Positions 40,122 through 50,026 of a DNA stretch of 64,000 bases are shown here, piece by piece (position 1 is the stretch's first letter; each line of letters begins with the position of its first letter). The notes below the pieces were generated by a model that made no database searches, was not told where the DNA came from, and worked only from the letters and a program-made list of their open reading frames with translations. The translations under genes and the position numbers were made by a program. Source of the DNA: Vulcanisaeta sp. JCM 16159 (GTDB taxonomy: Archaea > Thermoproteota > Thermoprotei > Thermoproteales > Thermocladiaceae). The DNA lies in the NCBI RefSeq assembly GCF_001316265.1, contig NZ_BBDN01000005.1:1-64000 (forward strand). Reading direction: 5' to 3'.

Positions 40122-40554
40122 CAATAATTTAGATACTTACTTCTATCGAGGCGCTTTGGCATAAATTATAATTAATGACTTGACATAAGAAGAGTTTATA
40201 TTTGAGGTTATATTAACTTATATAATTAAACAATTACAATTATTCTCTTAATTTAGTTAAGTTATATTTTACATATATGCCTTATGGACCTTATTTAACG
40301 CAGGTAAATTATTAAGGGCATTCTCTGTTCTTAGTGCTAATAATAGAATGAAGTATTCATGTAATTTAATAATCACAATCCTAACCGTAATGCTTACATT
40401 AATACCCCCCATCATTCTAATTATTTTACATTAGCGTTATTATTGCCACGTATTTCGATTATTATTTCATTTAATTATTTGTTTAAATAATTTGGTTCGT
40501 ATTTCCCCTGTTTTGATGGGTTAGGTTTAAATATTGTTTAAAACAAGCGTCTTC
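40122..40554. other. About 430-base AT-rich spacer with a possible 28-aa hydrophobic peptide ORF
   Basis: Very AT-rich spacer between the truncated ATPase and a phosphoesterase gene. The only ORF of note is 40348-40434 (plus strand), encoding MKYSCNLIITILTVML then TLIPPIILIILH, a single membrane-spanning peptide; it has a loosely placed TATA-like ttaaggg/aaattatt upstream. Unproven. The phosphoesterase promoter (ggtttaaatatt, about 40524) lies at the right end. No RNA gene seen. Confidence 0.4.
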
Positions 40555-41553
40555 GTGGGTAGATTAAGAATTTTGCTTGTCTCGGACCTGCATGGCTCGA
40601 GCGTGGTGTATGGCAAGTTATCTAATGCCATTAAGTTCTATAAGGCCGATGTGGTGGTCTTTGCGGGTGACCTCACTGGTAAGGCTCTGGTGCCTATTAT
40701 TCGGGATGATGGTTCCTTCAGCCTTGGTTCTGGCGTTAGTAAGTACTTGGTTAATGTCTTCGGTGATGTTAAGGCTGTGGGTGATAAGGACCTTGACAAG
40801 GTGGTTAAGGACCTGAGGGGCAGGGGTTATTACCCGCTTGTTACTGATAAGGCTGGTTACGAGGAACTAGCCAGTAATAGGGACAGGGTTAGGGAGACCT
40901 TTATCAAACTCATGATTAATGCCCTGGAGGAGGACCTGGGCAAGGTGGTTACTAGGTACAGGGAGGCCGGCGTTAAGTTATTAATAATGCCTGGCAATGA
41001 TGACTACCCAGAAATTGCAGATTACGTGAGGAAGCAAGCCTCCGACGTGTTAGTGCCAATTGATGAGGACGTTGTTGAGCTAAACGGCTACTACTTCCTG
41101 GGCTTCGGATACTCAACACCAACGCCTTGGAACACGCCCAGGGAAGTCAGTGAGGAGGAGCTTAGGGCGAGGGTTGAGAGGCTAATTGGGAATGTTGATC
41201 AATCCAGGCTCAGCAGATTGATCATGGTTATTCATGACCCACCATATAACACGCTCATTGATCAAGCCTATCAATTAAGCAAGGACTTTAAACCCATGAT
41301 TAGGGGTGGCGAGTTTTTGAGGACCCACGTCGGTAGTAAGTCCGTGAGGGCCTTGATTGAGGAGTACTCACCATTAATGGGCATGCATGGGCACATACAT
41401 GAGGCGCCCGGCATTGACTACGTAAAGAGCAATACTGGTGCCAAGGTGCCCGTCATCAATGCAGGTAGTGAGTACTCGGAGGGTGTGCTCAGGGCGGCTT
41501 ACCTAATCATTGAGGATAATAAGTTGAAGAATTATTTCCTAATCAGGGGTTAG
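40555..41553 (+). CDS. Calcineurin-like metallophosphoesterase
   Basis: About 332 aa, frame intact. Metal-site motifs in order: LLVSDLHGS (DxH), VVVFAGDLTGK (GDxxG), LLIMPGNDDYPE (GND, with D for the usual H/E), LIMVIHDPP (His) and MGMHGHIHEAPG (GHxH). It probably hydrolyses phosphoesters in the cytosol; substrate unknown. Start: GTG 40555 (VGRLRILLVSDLHG) lies about 26 bases after TATA ggtttaaata, while the reading can be extended to TTG 40534, which would overlap the TATA box. Confidence 0.87.
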   Translation: MGRLRILLVSDLHGSSVVYGKLSNAIKFYKADVVVFAGDLTGKALVPIIRDDGSFSLGSGVSKYLVNVFGDVKAVGDKDLDKVVKDLRGRGYYPLVTDKAGYEELASNRDRVRETFIKLMINALEEDLGKVVTRYREAGVKLLIMPGNDDYPEIADYVRKQASDVLVPIDEDVVELNGYYFLGFGYSTPTPWNTPREVSEEELRARVERLIGNVDQSRLSRLIMVIHDPPYNTLIDQAYQLSKDFKPMIRGGEFLRTHVGSKSVRALIEEYSPLMGMHGHIHEAPGIDYVKSNTGAKVPVINAGSEYSEGVLRAAYLIIEDNKLKNYFLIRG

Positions 41554-41591
41554 GTAGGATTTTTAAATAGAGCAATCGAGAGTTAACTAAC

Positions 41592-42419
41592 GTGGAGGTT
41601 AACCTTGAATCACTCATTAAGGACCTAGTCATCAAGGCCGGCTCGTTCGTTAAATCTAAGTCCAATGACCTTAGCTACAGGCAAATAATGAAGAGGGGCT
41701 CAACGGATGTTTCGAGACGCATTGACCTGGAGGTTGAGGACATGATTATTAAGGATATCGAGAAGGAGGGCTTGAGGGCAGTAATCAGCACTGAGGAGAG
41801 AGGCGTTGTTAAGGTCGGTGATGGGGATCCCGAGTACGCATTCGTTGTTGATCCATTGGATGGTTCATTAAACTTCGTGCTAGGTATACCGTTCTACTCA
41901 ATATCGATTGCAGCTGGTAAGTACGGTAACCCATTAAGATTCAGCGACTTAACGGATGGCGTCGTTTATTACGTTGCGAAGGACGTACTTTACTACGGTG
42001 GTTCGGGGGGCATTGAGTTCAGGGGTGATGATCTTGGCGACCTTAGTGAGGATATTGATAGGCCCGTGATATCACTTTACCTGGAGCCTAATGCAGATGA
42101 GAGGTTGCTGCGGGGGCTTAGGGCTGTTTATGATAGGTTTGGTAAGTTTAAGATAAGGAGTTTAGGTGCTGCTAGCCTTGAGATGGTGATGGCGTCGATG
42201 GGCAGATTTCTCGCTTTCATGGACCTCAGGAATAGGCTTAGGATATTTGACATTGCCGGTGCTTATGTGATTTCTAGGGCAATGAAGGTAAATGCTTATA
42301 CGTTAAATGGTGATGATTTAGGTATTGAATTAGTGAGTGGTGATAGGAGATTTAGTGTTGTGGTTAGTAGGAATGGTGAGTTCATTAGGGATTTCCTTAG
42401 TTTGATGGGGGTTAAGTGA
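41592..42419 (+). CDS. Inositol monophosphatase / archaeal fructose-1,6-bisphosphatase family protein
   Basis: 275 aa, frame intact. Metal ligands: Glu in AVISTEERGVV, VVDPLDGSLNFVLGIPFYSI (DPLDGS) and LRIFDIAGAYVI (corresponding to the WDxAAG motif). N-terminal DVSRRIDLEVEDMIIKDIE fits. It removes phosphate from inositol phosphate, fructose-1,6-bisphosphate or a similar sugar phosphate; which one cannot be told. Leaderless GTG behind tttttaaata at about 41560. Confidence 0.87.
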   Translation: MEVNLESLIKDLVIKAGSFVKSKSNDLSYRQIMKRGSTDVSRRIDLEVEDMIIKDIEKEGLRAVISTEERGVVKVGDGDPEYAFVVDPLDGSLNFVLGIPFYSISIAAGKYGNPLRFSDLTDGVVYYVAKDVLYYGGSGGIEFRGDDLGDLSEDIDRPVISLYLEPNADERLLRGLRAVYDRFGKFKIRSLGAASLEMVMASMGRFLAFMDLRNRLRIFDIAGAYVISRAMKVNAYTLNGDDLGIELVSGDRRFSVVVSRNGEFIRDFLSLMGVK

Positions 42420-42488
42420 AAGTTTTGCTATTCTAATTAGTTAATTAGTTAGGAGGTATTAAATAGGCGTTTACTCACTGTAAAACTG

Positions 42489-42714
42489 ATGAGGATTAGA
42501 CTAAACCTTGACTGTCCAAGGTGTGGCGGAGCATTGTTCCTAGAGGAGGATGAAAAAAAGCGTGGGCATTTACTGCACCAGGTGTGGTCTCAGGGTTAGT
42601 TGGAAGTTACGTGACGCGGCCAGGAGGGCCGTTAAGAACATTGATGGTTCATTAGTATTTGATTGGAACTCAGTAATTGATGAGCTATACCTCGAACTAG
42701 CCATTAATCAGTAA
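42489..42714 (+). CDS. Small zinc-ribbon protein (one frame change)
   Basis: About 75 aa. First zinc knuckle CPRCGGALFLEED; at a run of seven A near 42556 the frame must change, giving VGIYCTRCGLRVSWKLRDAA with the second CxxC pair, so one four-Cys ribbon, then RAVKNIDGSLVFDWNSVIDE. Probably a nucleic-acid or protein binding adaptor. No close family recognised. Confidence 0.6.
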
Positions 42715-42792
42715 TGGGTAATACCTAATCATGGACTAGAAAGATTAATTTAAGCTGTCACGAAATACCTAAGGAATCCCTGGTGGTTAACT

Positions 42793-43185
42793 TTGTCTGA
42801 GGAATTAGCACCGCAATTAAGTAGGAAATTGAAGGAGTGGTTACTAGAGCTAGCCAGTAAGCTTAATTGGAGAATTGATAAAGTCCTAGACTCCTACAGG
42901 CTTGCCCAGCGTTCAGAGATAATTGACGTCAGGGATGATGGCAAATCAATAAGCGGCGTTAGGCTTAGGGTACCATCAGAGACCAGGAACGACGTGAATT
43001 ACTACGTGTCAGTCGGTCCATACGGCGCAAAGTGCACTTGCGAATCCTCGGTAATAAGAGGCGAGGTTTGTAAACACATAGTGGCTGGCTTGATAATGTG
43101 GAACATGCTAAGTGTGATCAAGTATGGTAAGTGGCTCGACCTCGATGAACTAGAATGGTTGAGACAATCCAAGGGTAATGAATGA
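42793..43185 (+). CDS. SWIM zinc-finger protein
   Basis: 130 aa, intact, starting at a TTG. The SWIM motif CxCx(n)CxH is clear: AKCTCESSVIRGEVCKHIVA. The N-terminal 70 residues are helical (LSRKLKEWLLELASKLNWRI), then VDVR..GVRLRVPSETRN strands lead into the finger. In archaea SWIM proteins are linked to DNA repair or Rad51-like paralogs, but no such partner is adjacent here. Function unknown. Confidence 0.78.
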   Translation: MSEELAPQLSRKLKEWLLELASKLNWRIDKVLDSYRLAQRSEIIDVRDDGKSISGVRLRVPSETRNDVNYYVSVGPYGAKCTCESSVIRGEVCKHIVAGLIMWNMLSVIKYGKWLDLDELEWLRQSKGNE

Positions 43186-43310
43186 CTAAAGCCCACCATG
43201 CTAGAAAGACAAATGCCCAAAATCAATTACCCACAAACTTTGAAAGATAATTCATCGCATTCATCCTCACAGACAGTTAGGGATTAGAAACTTCATGCTC
43301 AACAACACGT

Positions 43311-43959
43311 GTGGAATACCTAAAGGACTTAATGAATACATATGACACAATATCAAGAGCCTACGCAGAAGCCAGGGAAGAGGGACTACTAGCGAGGACA
43401 CTACTCAACAACATAAACGACTTAATTAATGGGTTAAACTAGGGTTGTACTTGACATCGGGGCGGGCGCTGGCGGTAACCTGAGGGTCACAAGGTCATTT
43501 CTAAACGCAGCAATGTACATCGGCTGCGAATTGAGCCTCGGCATGATAAAAGCAGCGCAGGAACCAATTGATTGGATAAACTGCTCAGCAACGCACATAC
43601 CAATAAGGCCGGGCTCTGTGGACTTAGTTATTTCAATAGCCACGCTACACCACATACCCAAACACCTGGTGAATGCGGCCTTACGGGGTATACACGAATC
43701 ATTAAGTCCAGGAGGCTTATTTGTGGCCACCGTGTGGGGTTGTAATGAGGCCACGCTTAAGAGATTAAGGCGTATTAATGATTGTGAGGGCTATATTAAC
43801 TGGAGCTATGGACTTAATGAAAGCATTACTAGGTATTACAGGCTCTATAAAAATGATGAGTTGAAGAACGAGGCTTTGGACGCGGGCTTTACTATCATTA
43901 GGAATGGAACTATTAGGTTAGGCAAATTTATTAATTATTACATAGTTTCGTATAAATAG
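43311..43959 (+). CDS. SAM-dependent methyltransferase, Trm9-like (one frame change)
   Basis: About 215 aa. GTG 43311 opens VEYLKDLMNTYDTISRAYAE, an N-terminus like that of the Trm9/ABH8 methyltransferase group; after a frame change near 43438 come RVVLDIGAGAGGNLRVTRSF (motif I), YIGCELSLGMIKAAQ, SVDLVISIATLHHIPKHL and SPGGLFVATVWG. Trm9 homologues methylate wobble-uridine modifications in tRNA; a different small substrate is also possible. The 125 bases before it hold no other gene. Confidence 0.7.
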
Positions 43960-44025
43960 GTATATAGCCAATATATAAGTAATGCTTTATTATGTATTTT
44001 GCTATAATTACTATGGTAGATCGGA

Positions 44026-45685
44026 ATGGGCACACAGCAATATGACTATCAGTTAACGCTGGACAAGCTGATACGTAAGGCAGCGCTGATATACCCAGAC
44101 GTCGAGATAGTGCACGCGCCACCCGGAGGCCCAATAATTAGATCAAACTACGCCAAGGAATGGGACAGAATACAGAGACTTGGTTCCGTGCTTGAGGAAT
44201 TAGGTGCGAGTCCAGGCGAGCCTGGTAAGTTCGGTAGTAAGGTTGCGGTGCTTGATTGGAACACGATTAGGCACTTCGAGCTTTACTACGGGGTGCCGAT
44301 GTACGGTGCAGTACTTCATACAGTGAATGTGCTTCTCGCGCCTGAAGACATAATATACACACTGCTCCAGGCCCAAGATGATGTATTATTCATTAATGAG
44401 GACTTCATACCACTCGCAAGGGTTGCAACCTCACTCGTGAAGTCCATAAAGAAGGTGGTGATAATGAGTGACAAGCCAGAGCACGAGGAGATATCTTTCG
44501 ATGGAGTTGAGGTTTATTGGTACGAGGACCTCATCAGGGACGCAAGGCCCTACAACTTCCCAGAACTCAGTGAGAATACCGTAGCCACGATGATGTTCAC
44601 CTCAGGAACAACAGGCAGGCCAAAGGGCACTTACTTCACGCATAGGCAGTTGGTGCTACACGCAATGTCAGTCGCCCTATCACTATCCGCGCCACCAATT
44701 AACGCCAACATATACGACGTAGCAATGCCCCTCGTACCCATGTTCCACGTACATGCCTGGGGACTACCGTACATAGCCACCCTGGTCGGCATCAAGCAGG
44801 TATACCCAGGGCGCTTCGATTGGGGCTGGATACTGAGGTTAATCAAGGAAGAGGGTGTTACAATAACCAATGGAGTACCAACAATACTATACAACATACT
44901 CTATCACCCAGACTCGCCAAAGTATGACCTAAGAGGTCTAAAGTTCGTAATAGGGGGCTCAGCACTACCCAGGGGACTCCTTGAGGAGGCAAACAGGAGG
45001 GGCATACACGTGGTCCAGGCTTCGGCCTAACAGAGACCGCGCCAGTAATACTACTAACAATGGAGAAACCAAAGATGAAGGACTGGCCTGAGGACAGAAA
45101 GAGAGATATCATACTAAGCGCCGGCCTACCAATACCTCTCGTGGACATTAGGGTCGTTGATGAGCAGGGTAGGGACGTACCAATGGATGGTAAGACCATG
45201 GGTGAACTAGTGGTTAGGGCCCCGTGGATAACCAGGGAATACCTAAATGACCCAGAAAAGACCAACAAGGCTTGGCGCGATGGCTGGTTCCACACCGATG
45301 ACATAGCCGTTTGGGACAGCGAAGGCTATGTATGGATCATGGACAGGGCAAAAGACGTAATCAAGAGTGGCGGTGAGTGGATATCGAGCACGAGACTCGA
45401 GGACTTAATAAGCACACACCCAGCGGTTTACGAAGTGGCTGTTATTGGAGCCCCCCATCCAAAGTGGGGTGAGAGGCCCGTGGCAATTGTAGTGCCTAAA
45501 CCCGGTCAGAAGGTTACGGAGGACGAGATAAAGAATTACTTAATGAGCTTAGTTAATGAGGCAAGATGCCCAAGTGGTGGATACCAGATAAAGTGGTAAT
45601 CGTTGATTCCGAACTGCCAAAGACAAGCACTGGGAAGGTTGATAAGAAGGTGCTCAGGGAGAGATTTCAAATAAGTCTTGGTTGA
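44026..45685 (+). CDS. AMP-forming acyl-CoA synthetase (frame broken twice)
   Basis: About 553 aa. Adenylate-forming signature [20 protein letters not shown] (P-loop), [19 protein letters not shown], then after a frame change near 45025 [50 protein letters not shown] (hinge) and after another near 45572 [16 protein letters not shown] with the catalytic Lys. It resembles medium/long-chain acyl-CoA ligases, including the 4-hydroxybutyrate- or propionate-CoA ligases of Crenarchaeota; the substrate is not decided. Next to other acyl-CoA genes. Confidence 0.88.
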
Positions 45686-45731
45686 TAATTACCAAATCCT
45701 TATTAAATACTAAAGCTAATTCATCAAAAAT

Positions 45732-46312
45732 ATGGAGGTTTACATAATAAGGAGCATGTCGAACAGTTATCTAACGAGCGATGGCGTACTTATAGACGTC
45801 GGCGCAAGGGTTACCGACATAACTAAGGTGGCTAGGGAACATGGCATCGACATAAAGTACCTATTCATAACGCATTACCACGTTGGCCACACCAGGTATG
45901 CCCACGAAATCGCTAAGGCCTTTAACTGCAAGGTTGTTGCGTCAATACTTAAATCCAGCATCATTGAGGGTAAGGAAAAACCCAAGCTACAGGCCTTCTT
46001 CAATCAATTATATCAATCTTCATGAGAATAAAACCCGTGAGTGTGGATATTAAGGTTAATGACGGCGACGCTATCGAGGGCTATAAGGCAATATACGCAC
46101 CTGGCCACACGCCCGGTAGCACAGCCTACTTCAAGGACGGTATAATATTCAGTGGGGACGCAATTGTTGAGCATGGCGGAAAACCAGCACCACCGCCGAG
46201 GGAGTTCACGTTAAATATGGAGGAGGCCATGAGAAGTATGGATAAGCTACTTAGCTTAAGGCCGAGGATTATTTATCCAGGGCACGGAAAGCCAATAAGT
46301 TTAAGTACTTAG
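45732..46312 (+). CDS. Metallo-beta-lactamase fold hydrolase (one frame change)
   Basis: About 193 aa. Zinc-site motifs: FITHYHVGHTRY (HxHxGH, with Gly where most family members have the Asp of HxHxDH), YAPGHTPGSTAYF, IIFSGDAIV and IIYPGHGKPI. Frame changes near 46015. Likely a thioester or ester hydrolase (glyoxalase II-like). The loss of the Asp may reflect a single-metal or altered site. TATA ttattaaata about 25 bases upstream of the ATG. Overlaps the convergent amidohydrolase gene by 12 bases. Confidence 0.8.
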
Positions 46313-47232
46313 GTTCTCATTGATCCTAAAGCCATGGTACTTAAACAACTCAATCGCGTTATTCATCATGATCATCTCCTTATCGATATTATCAACCTCA
46401 TCACTACCATCAACACACTTAACATCACCCAAAACATCCCTAAACCTCCTATACGGATAACCACTACCAAACAAAATCCTATCTGGACCCAGGGTATTCA
46501 ATATCGCTTCGCCGACTCATCATTAAACAGGTAGCAATTAATCCCCGGCGTACTTAGGTACGTATTATCATACTTCCTCATCACCCTAAGAACCTCCCTA
46601 ACCCAAAGGCTAAACCTCTCGGGTGGCGTCCCAAGACCATTAATGACCATGTAAGGCCTATACTCTTCAAGGACCTCAGCAAGGTTCTTAGGCATCACAT
46701 GCGTAATTATCCTCTCATCAACATCCTTAGGCATCCCCAAGTGCATCACAATCAAAACATTATTCTTCTCTGCATACTCCATCAACTGCTTAAACGCTGG
46801 ACTTGTGGCCGGGTTGAAGAACTGAAGTGTTGGGGAGACGAACACGCCCCTAAGGCCCAGGTGCTCCAATTCCTTAATCTTCTGCTTAACATACTTACTA
46901 CCAAAGCTTGGGTTAATACTTGAGAATGGTATGAAGAAATCACTAACACCCTCCTTAAAAACCTCATACCAAAGCTTCATATTATCAATCATGTACTCAG
47001 GCCACTTGTTAACCAAGTCATAAACCTCCCTAACCACGGACTTGACATCAACATACATACCCAAGTCCCTACCTAATCTATATAGACCATTAAGGGTTAA
47101 GCTAAGTGTCGGGTCAACATCAATCGGGTATAGTACAGATGCAACGGCACCAACACGGTGAAGTCTCTCCCTTAATACCCAAAGCTCTGCACCAGGATGA
47201 ACATGGAAATCAATAAAGTAATTACCCAGCAT
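46301..47232 (-). CDS. Amidohydrolase-2 family metal-dependent hydrolase (one frame change)
   Basis: About 310 aa. N-terminal FIDFHVHPGAELWVL has the HxH metal motif; VFVSPTLQFFNPATSPAF, NVLIVMHLGMP (His) and, after a frame change near 46503, LNTLGPDRILFGSGYPYRRF with a Ser/Gly stretch where family members carry GSDxP (Asp). This is the Amidohydro_2 (TIM-barrel decarboxylase/hydrolase) type. Leaderless: TATA (tttttaaat) about 27 bases before ATG 47232. Substrate unknown; placed among acyl-CoA genes. Confidence 0.78.
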
Positions 47233-47337
47233 TAATAATCTCTATATTGCTGGGATTTAAAAATTATTCGCTAATATTTTAATCTATAGATGCAAATTCA
47301 ATTACTTAAACCAAATATTTTTACATAAATCAAACGA

Positions 47338-48106
47338 TCAAGAACCAGTGAACCTCGGCCTCCTCCTCTCAAGGAAGGCACTAACACCCTCAACAAAATC
47401 ATGAGTATTACCCAACTCACCCTGCAACCTAGCCTCAACAGCCAGGAACTGATCAAGGTCCTTAAACAACGCCTCATTAATCAACCTCTTGTCATACGAA
47501 TAAGCCTTGAATGGGCCCTGAACAAGTTCGTTAGCAAACCTCAAGGCCTCACCCAATGGATCATCAACAACCTTAACAAGGCCCATGGCCTCCGCCTCCT
47601 CAGCCGTAAACTCACCACCAATAAGCAAATACCTAAGCGCCCTAGCACCAACCAACCTAGCCATCATAAGCGTCAAACCAGTATCGGGAACAATACCAAG
47701 ATTCTGAAAAGCCAAAACAAACCTAGCATTCCTAGAGGCAAAGGCGAAGTCGCAAGCCACGGCAAGGCTAATACCAGCCCCCGCAGCCACACCATTAACA
47801 GCCGCAATAAACAACTTATCACTAAACCTAATCTCCTTAAGAATCAAGTGAAATGAGTTCCTAAGCTCACCCTCAAGATCCACAGCCCCAGGACCACTGG
47901 CTTAACGGAAATCTCAGCGCCAGAGGAAAAGGCCCTACCAGCGCCCGTCAATACCCCAACCCTCTTGCCCGGGTCGGCATTAAACCTACGCAGTGCATCA
48001 AGCAACTCAGCCCTAAGCTCAGGCCCCAGGCATTCAACTTATCAGGCCTATTAAGCGTGAAAACCGTTACGGGACCCCTATCATCAACAATCACATACTT
48101 ATACAT
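47338..48106 (-). CDS. Enoyl-CoA hydratase/isomerase family protein (frame broken twice)
   Basis: About 256 aa. N-terminus MYKYVIVDDRGPVTVFTLNR, then frame changes near 48032 and 47905, VLTGAGRAFSSGAEI, VNGVAAGAGISLAVACDFAF, ARFVLAFQNLGIVPDTG. The two hydratase glutamates are not conserved (Gly/Ile and Asn instead), while the Asp in GIVPDTG matches PaaG-type isomerases, so isomerase activity is likelier than hydration. Follows the thiolase and DUF35 genes on the minus strand with a short gap, forming a three-gene operon. Confidence 0.84.
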
Positions 48107-48115
48107 AACAACCAC

Positions 48116-48664
48116 CTACTGCTCCACAGGCACAAACTCATACGTCAAGTAACCCTCAGGCTCCCTCCTAACAACCTGAAGCCTAACCCTCATACCAACC
48201 CTAACCCTCTTTGGATCATCAACCCTCAACCAAGCCAACACATTAAAGCCCTCCCTCATCCTAGCAATAGCCACCACATAATCCGGGTAATGCGAGTATG
48301 TAAGGGGCTTCGTGTTTATCACGGTGTACGTCAACAACTCACCCTCACCACCAACCTCAACCCAGTCCATATCACTAGCCCTACAATACGGACAATCAGC
48401 CTGGGGCGGGAAGTAATACCTACCACACCTCCTGCACTTCGTTGCATACACCTTACCCTCCCTCAAACCATCAAAGAACCTCTTAATCCTCTCAACACTA
48501 ATCGAAAACCTAAGCCTCATCTCTCTAACATCATACCACAGACTATACTGACCCTTCTCATCAGGCGCTATGGGCAGTCCCGTGGCCTTGACAACCTCAT
48601 TCAACTGCTTAATAGACTGCCTCCAAAACTCCTCATACTTGGCCTCCAGGGACATCACCATCAC
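48116..48664 (-). CDS. DUF35 (zinc-ribbon plus OB-fold) thiolase partner protein
   Basis: 182 aa, frame intact. A rubredoxin-like knuckle KCRRCGRYYFPPQADCPYC is followed by an OB-fold (GELLTYTVINTKPLTYSHYP, VLAWLRVDDPKRVRVGMRVR). In archaea this protein bridges acetoacetyl-CoA thiolase and HMG-CoA synthase or SCPx-type thiolases and channels acetoacetyl-CoA. It overlaps the thiolase stop by four bases, the classic arrangement. Confidence 0.9.
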   Translation of the reverse strand: MMVMSLEAKYEEFWRQSIKQLNEVVKATGLPIAPDEKGQYSLWYDVREMRLRFSISVERIKRFFDGLREGKVYATKCRRCGRYYFPPQADCPYCRASDMDWVEVGGEGELLTYTVINTKPLTYSHYPDYVVAIARMREGFNVLAWLRVDDPKRVRVGMRVRLQVVRREPEGYLTYEFVPVEQ

Positions 48665-49873
48665 CTCTTGGGCTTCACCCTCGGCGAACCATTCTTATCC
48701 AGCGAATAAATAGTTACATAGGCATAATGACCAGTACCACCGACATTATGCGCCAATGCCCAACCAGTATAGATATCGGCCTGCCTATCCCTAGGCTCAA
48801 CACCCTGCCTCAACTGCTTAGTCATCTCAACAGCCATGCTCGTGCCCGTGGCCCCGATAGGATGACCCTTTGCTTTTAGTCCACCGTCTAAATTAACAGG
48901 TATCAAACCGCCTTTATATGTTTGCTCATTTCTAACTAGTTGTATGCCCATGCCTCTTTCTACAAAGCCTAGGTCTTCGTATGCCATGACCTCGGCTATT
49001 GTGAAGCAGTCATGTACATCGGCGACGTCGAAGTATTTCCAAGTGTCTTTGTGTTCAATGCCTATTCTCTTGAATGCTTGTTCAGCTGCTTGGTAGGCTG
49101 CGTCTAGTCCTATGAAGTCTGGTCTCTTGCTTAGGTTCGCGGTGCCTGTGGCCACACCTACGGACCTGATCCACACTGGTGTGTCTGTTATTTTCCTGGC
49201 CAGGTCCTCACTGGCTAGTATGACGGCGGCTGCTCCGTCTGTTATTGGGCTTGAGTCGTAGAGTTTGATTGGCCATGCTACGTACCTTGACTTGAGGCAT
49301 TGGTCGACGGTTATCCTCAAGCCGTAGAATTGAGCCTTTGGGTTTATTGAGCCGTAGTAATGATTCTTAACTGCTACCTTGCAGAAGTCCTCCTCGGTTG
49401 CTCCGAACCTGTTCATGTATGCGGTCATGTAGAGTGCGTAGTAGCCTGGGAACGTTAGTCCGAAGTTTTCGAATTCCCAGAAGTAGTTGCCTGCCCTGCC
49501 TATGAATTCGACTACTGTGGGTGTTGGTGATTCGTACATCTTTTCCACGCCTATTGCCATGGTACGTCCGCCATCCCCGAGGCCACTGCTAGGTAGGCAT
49601 TATAGAGCGCGGCGCTTCCCGTGGCGCAGGCTGCCTCGACTCTCATCGTGCCCCTGGGCTTAATCCGCAGTATTCGCCTACGACTACTGCGGGTAGTGAC
49701 TCGGCGCTCCAGCCGCCGGCGTTGCCCACTACGAAGTATTGGATGTCCTTTTGGTCAAGCCTTGCATCATCAAGGGCCTCTTTGACGGCCTCCCAGGCAA
49801 GTTCCCCTATTGTTGCGTCTGTTCTTCGTCCGAACTTGGCGTGGCCTATCCCGACCACTGCAACGTTTCTCAT
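48661..49873 (-). CDS. SCPx-type thiolase / acetyl-CoA acetyltransferase (frame broken twice)
   Basis: About 404 aa. N-terminal VAVVGIGHAKFGRRTDATIG, nucleophile motif RVEAACATGSAALYNAYLAV (frame-shifted piece, 49570-49645), VADVHDCFTIAEVMAYEDLG, and GGLKAKGHPIGATGTSMAVE with the catalytic His. Frame changes near 49645 and 49563. The SCPx-like archaeal group, working with DUF35, condenses or cleaves acetoacetyl-CoA. TATA (ttaaataa) about 30 bases before ATG 49873. First gene of the thiolase-DUF35-crotonase operon. Confidence 0.9.
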
Positions 49874-50026
49874 AGTTCCCAGTATTTCTCGGGAATGCTT
49901 TAAATAATAATGCCTCTCTGTTCACTATTGCTTGGTTATTATCACTATATTCATTATATATGGCATTGACGCGAATAATTTGAATAAATTGAAATCGCAC
50001 TTAAGAACTTAACCAAGTTTCGAAGT

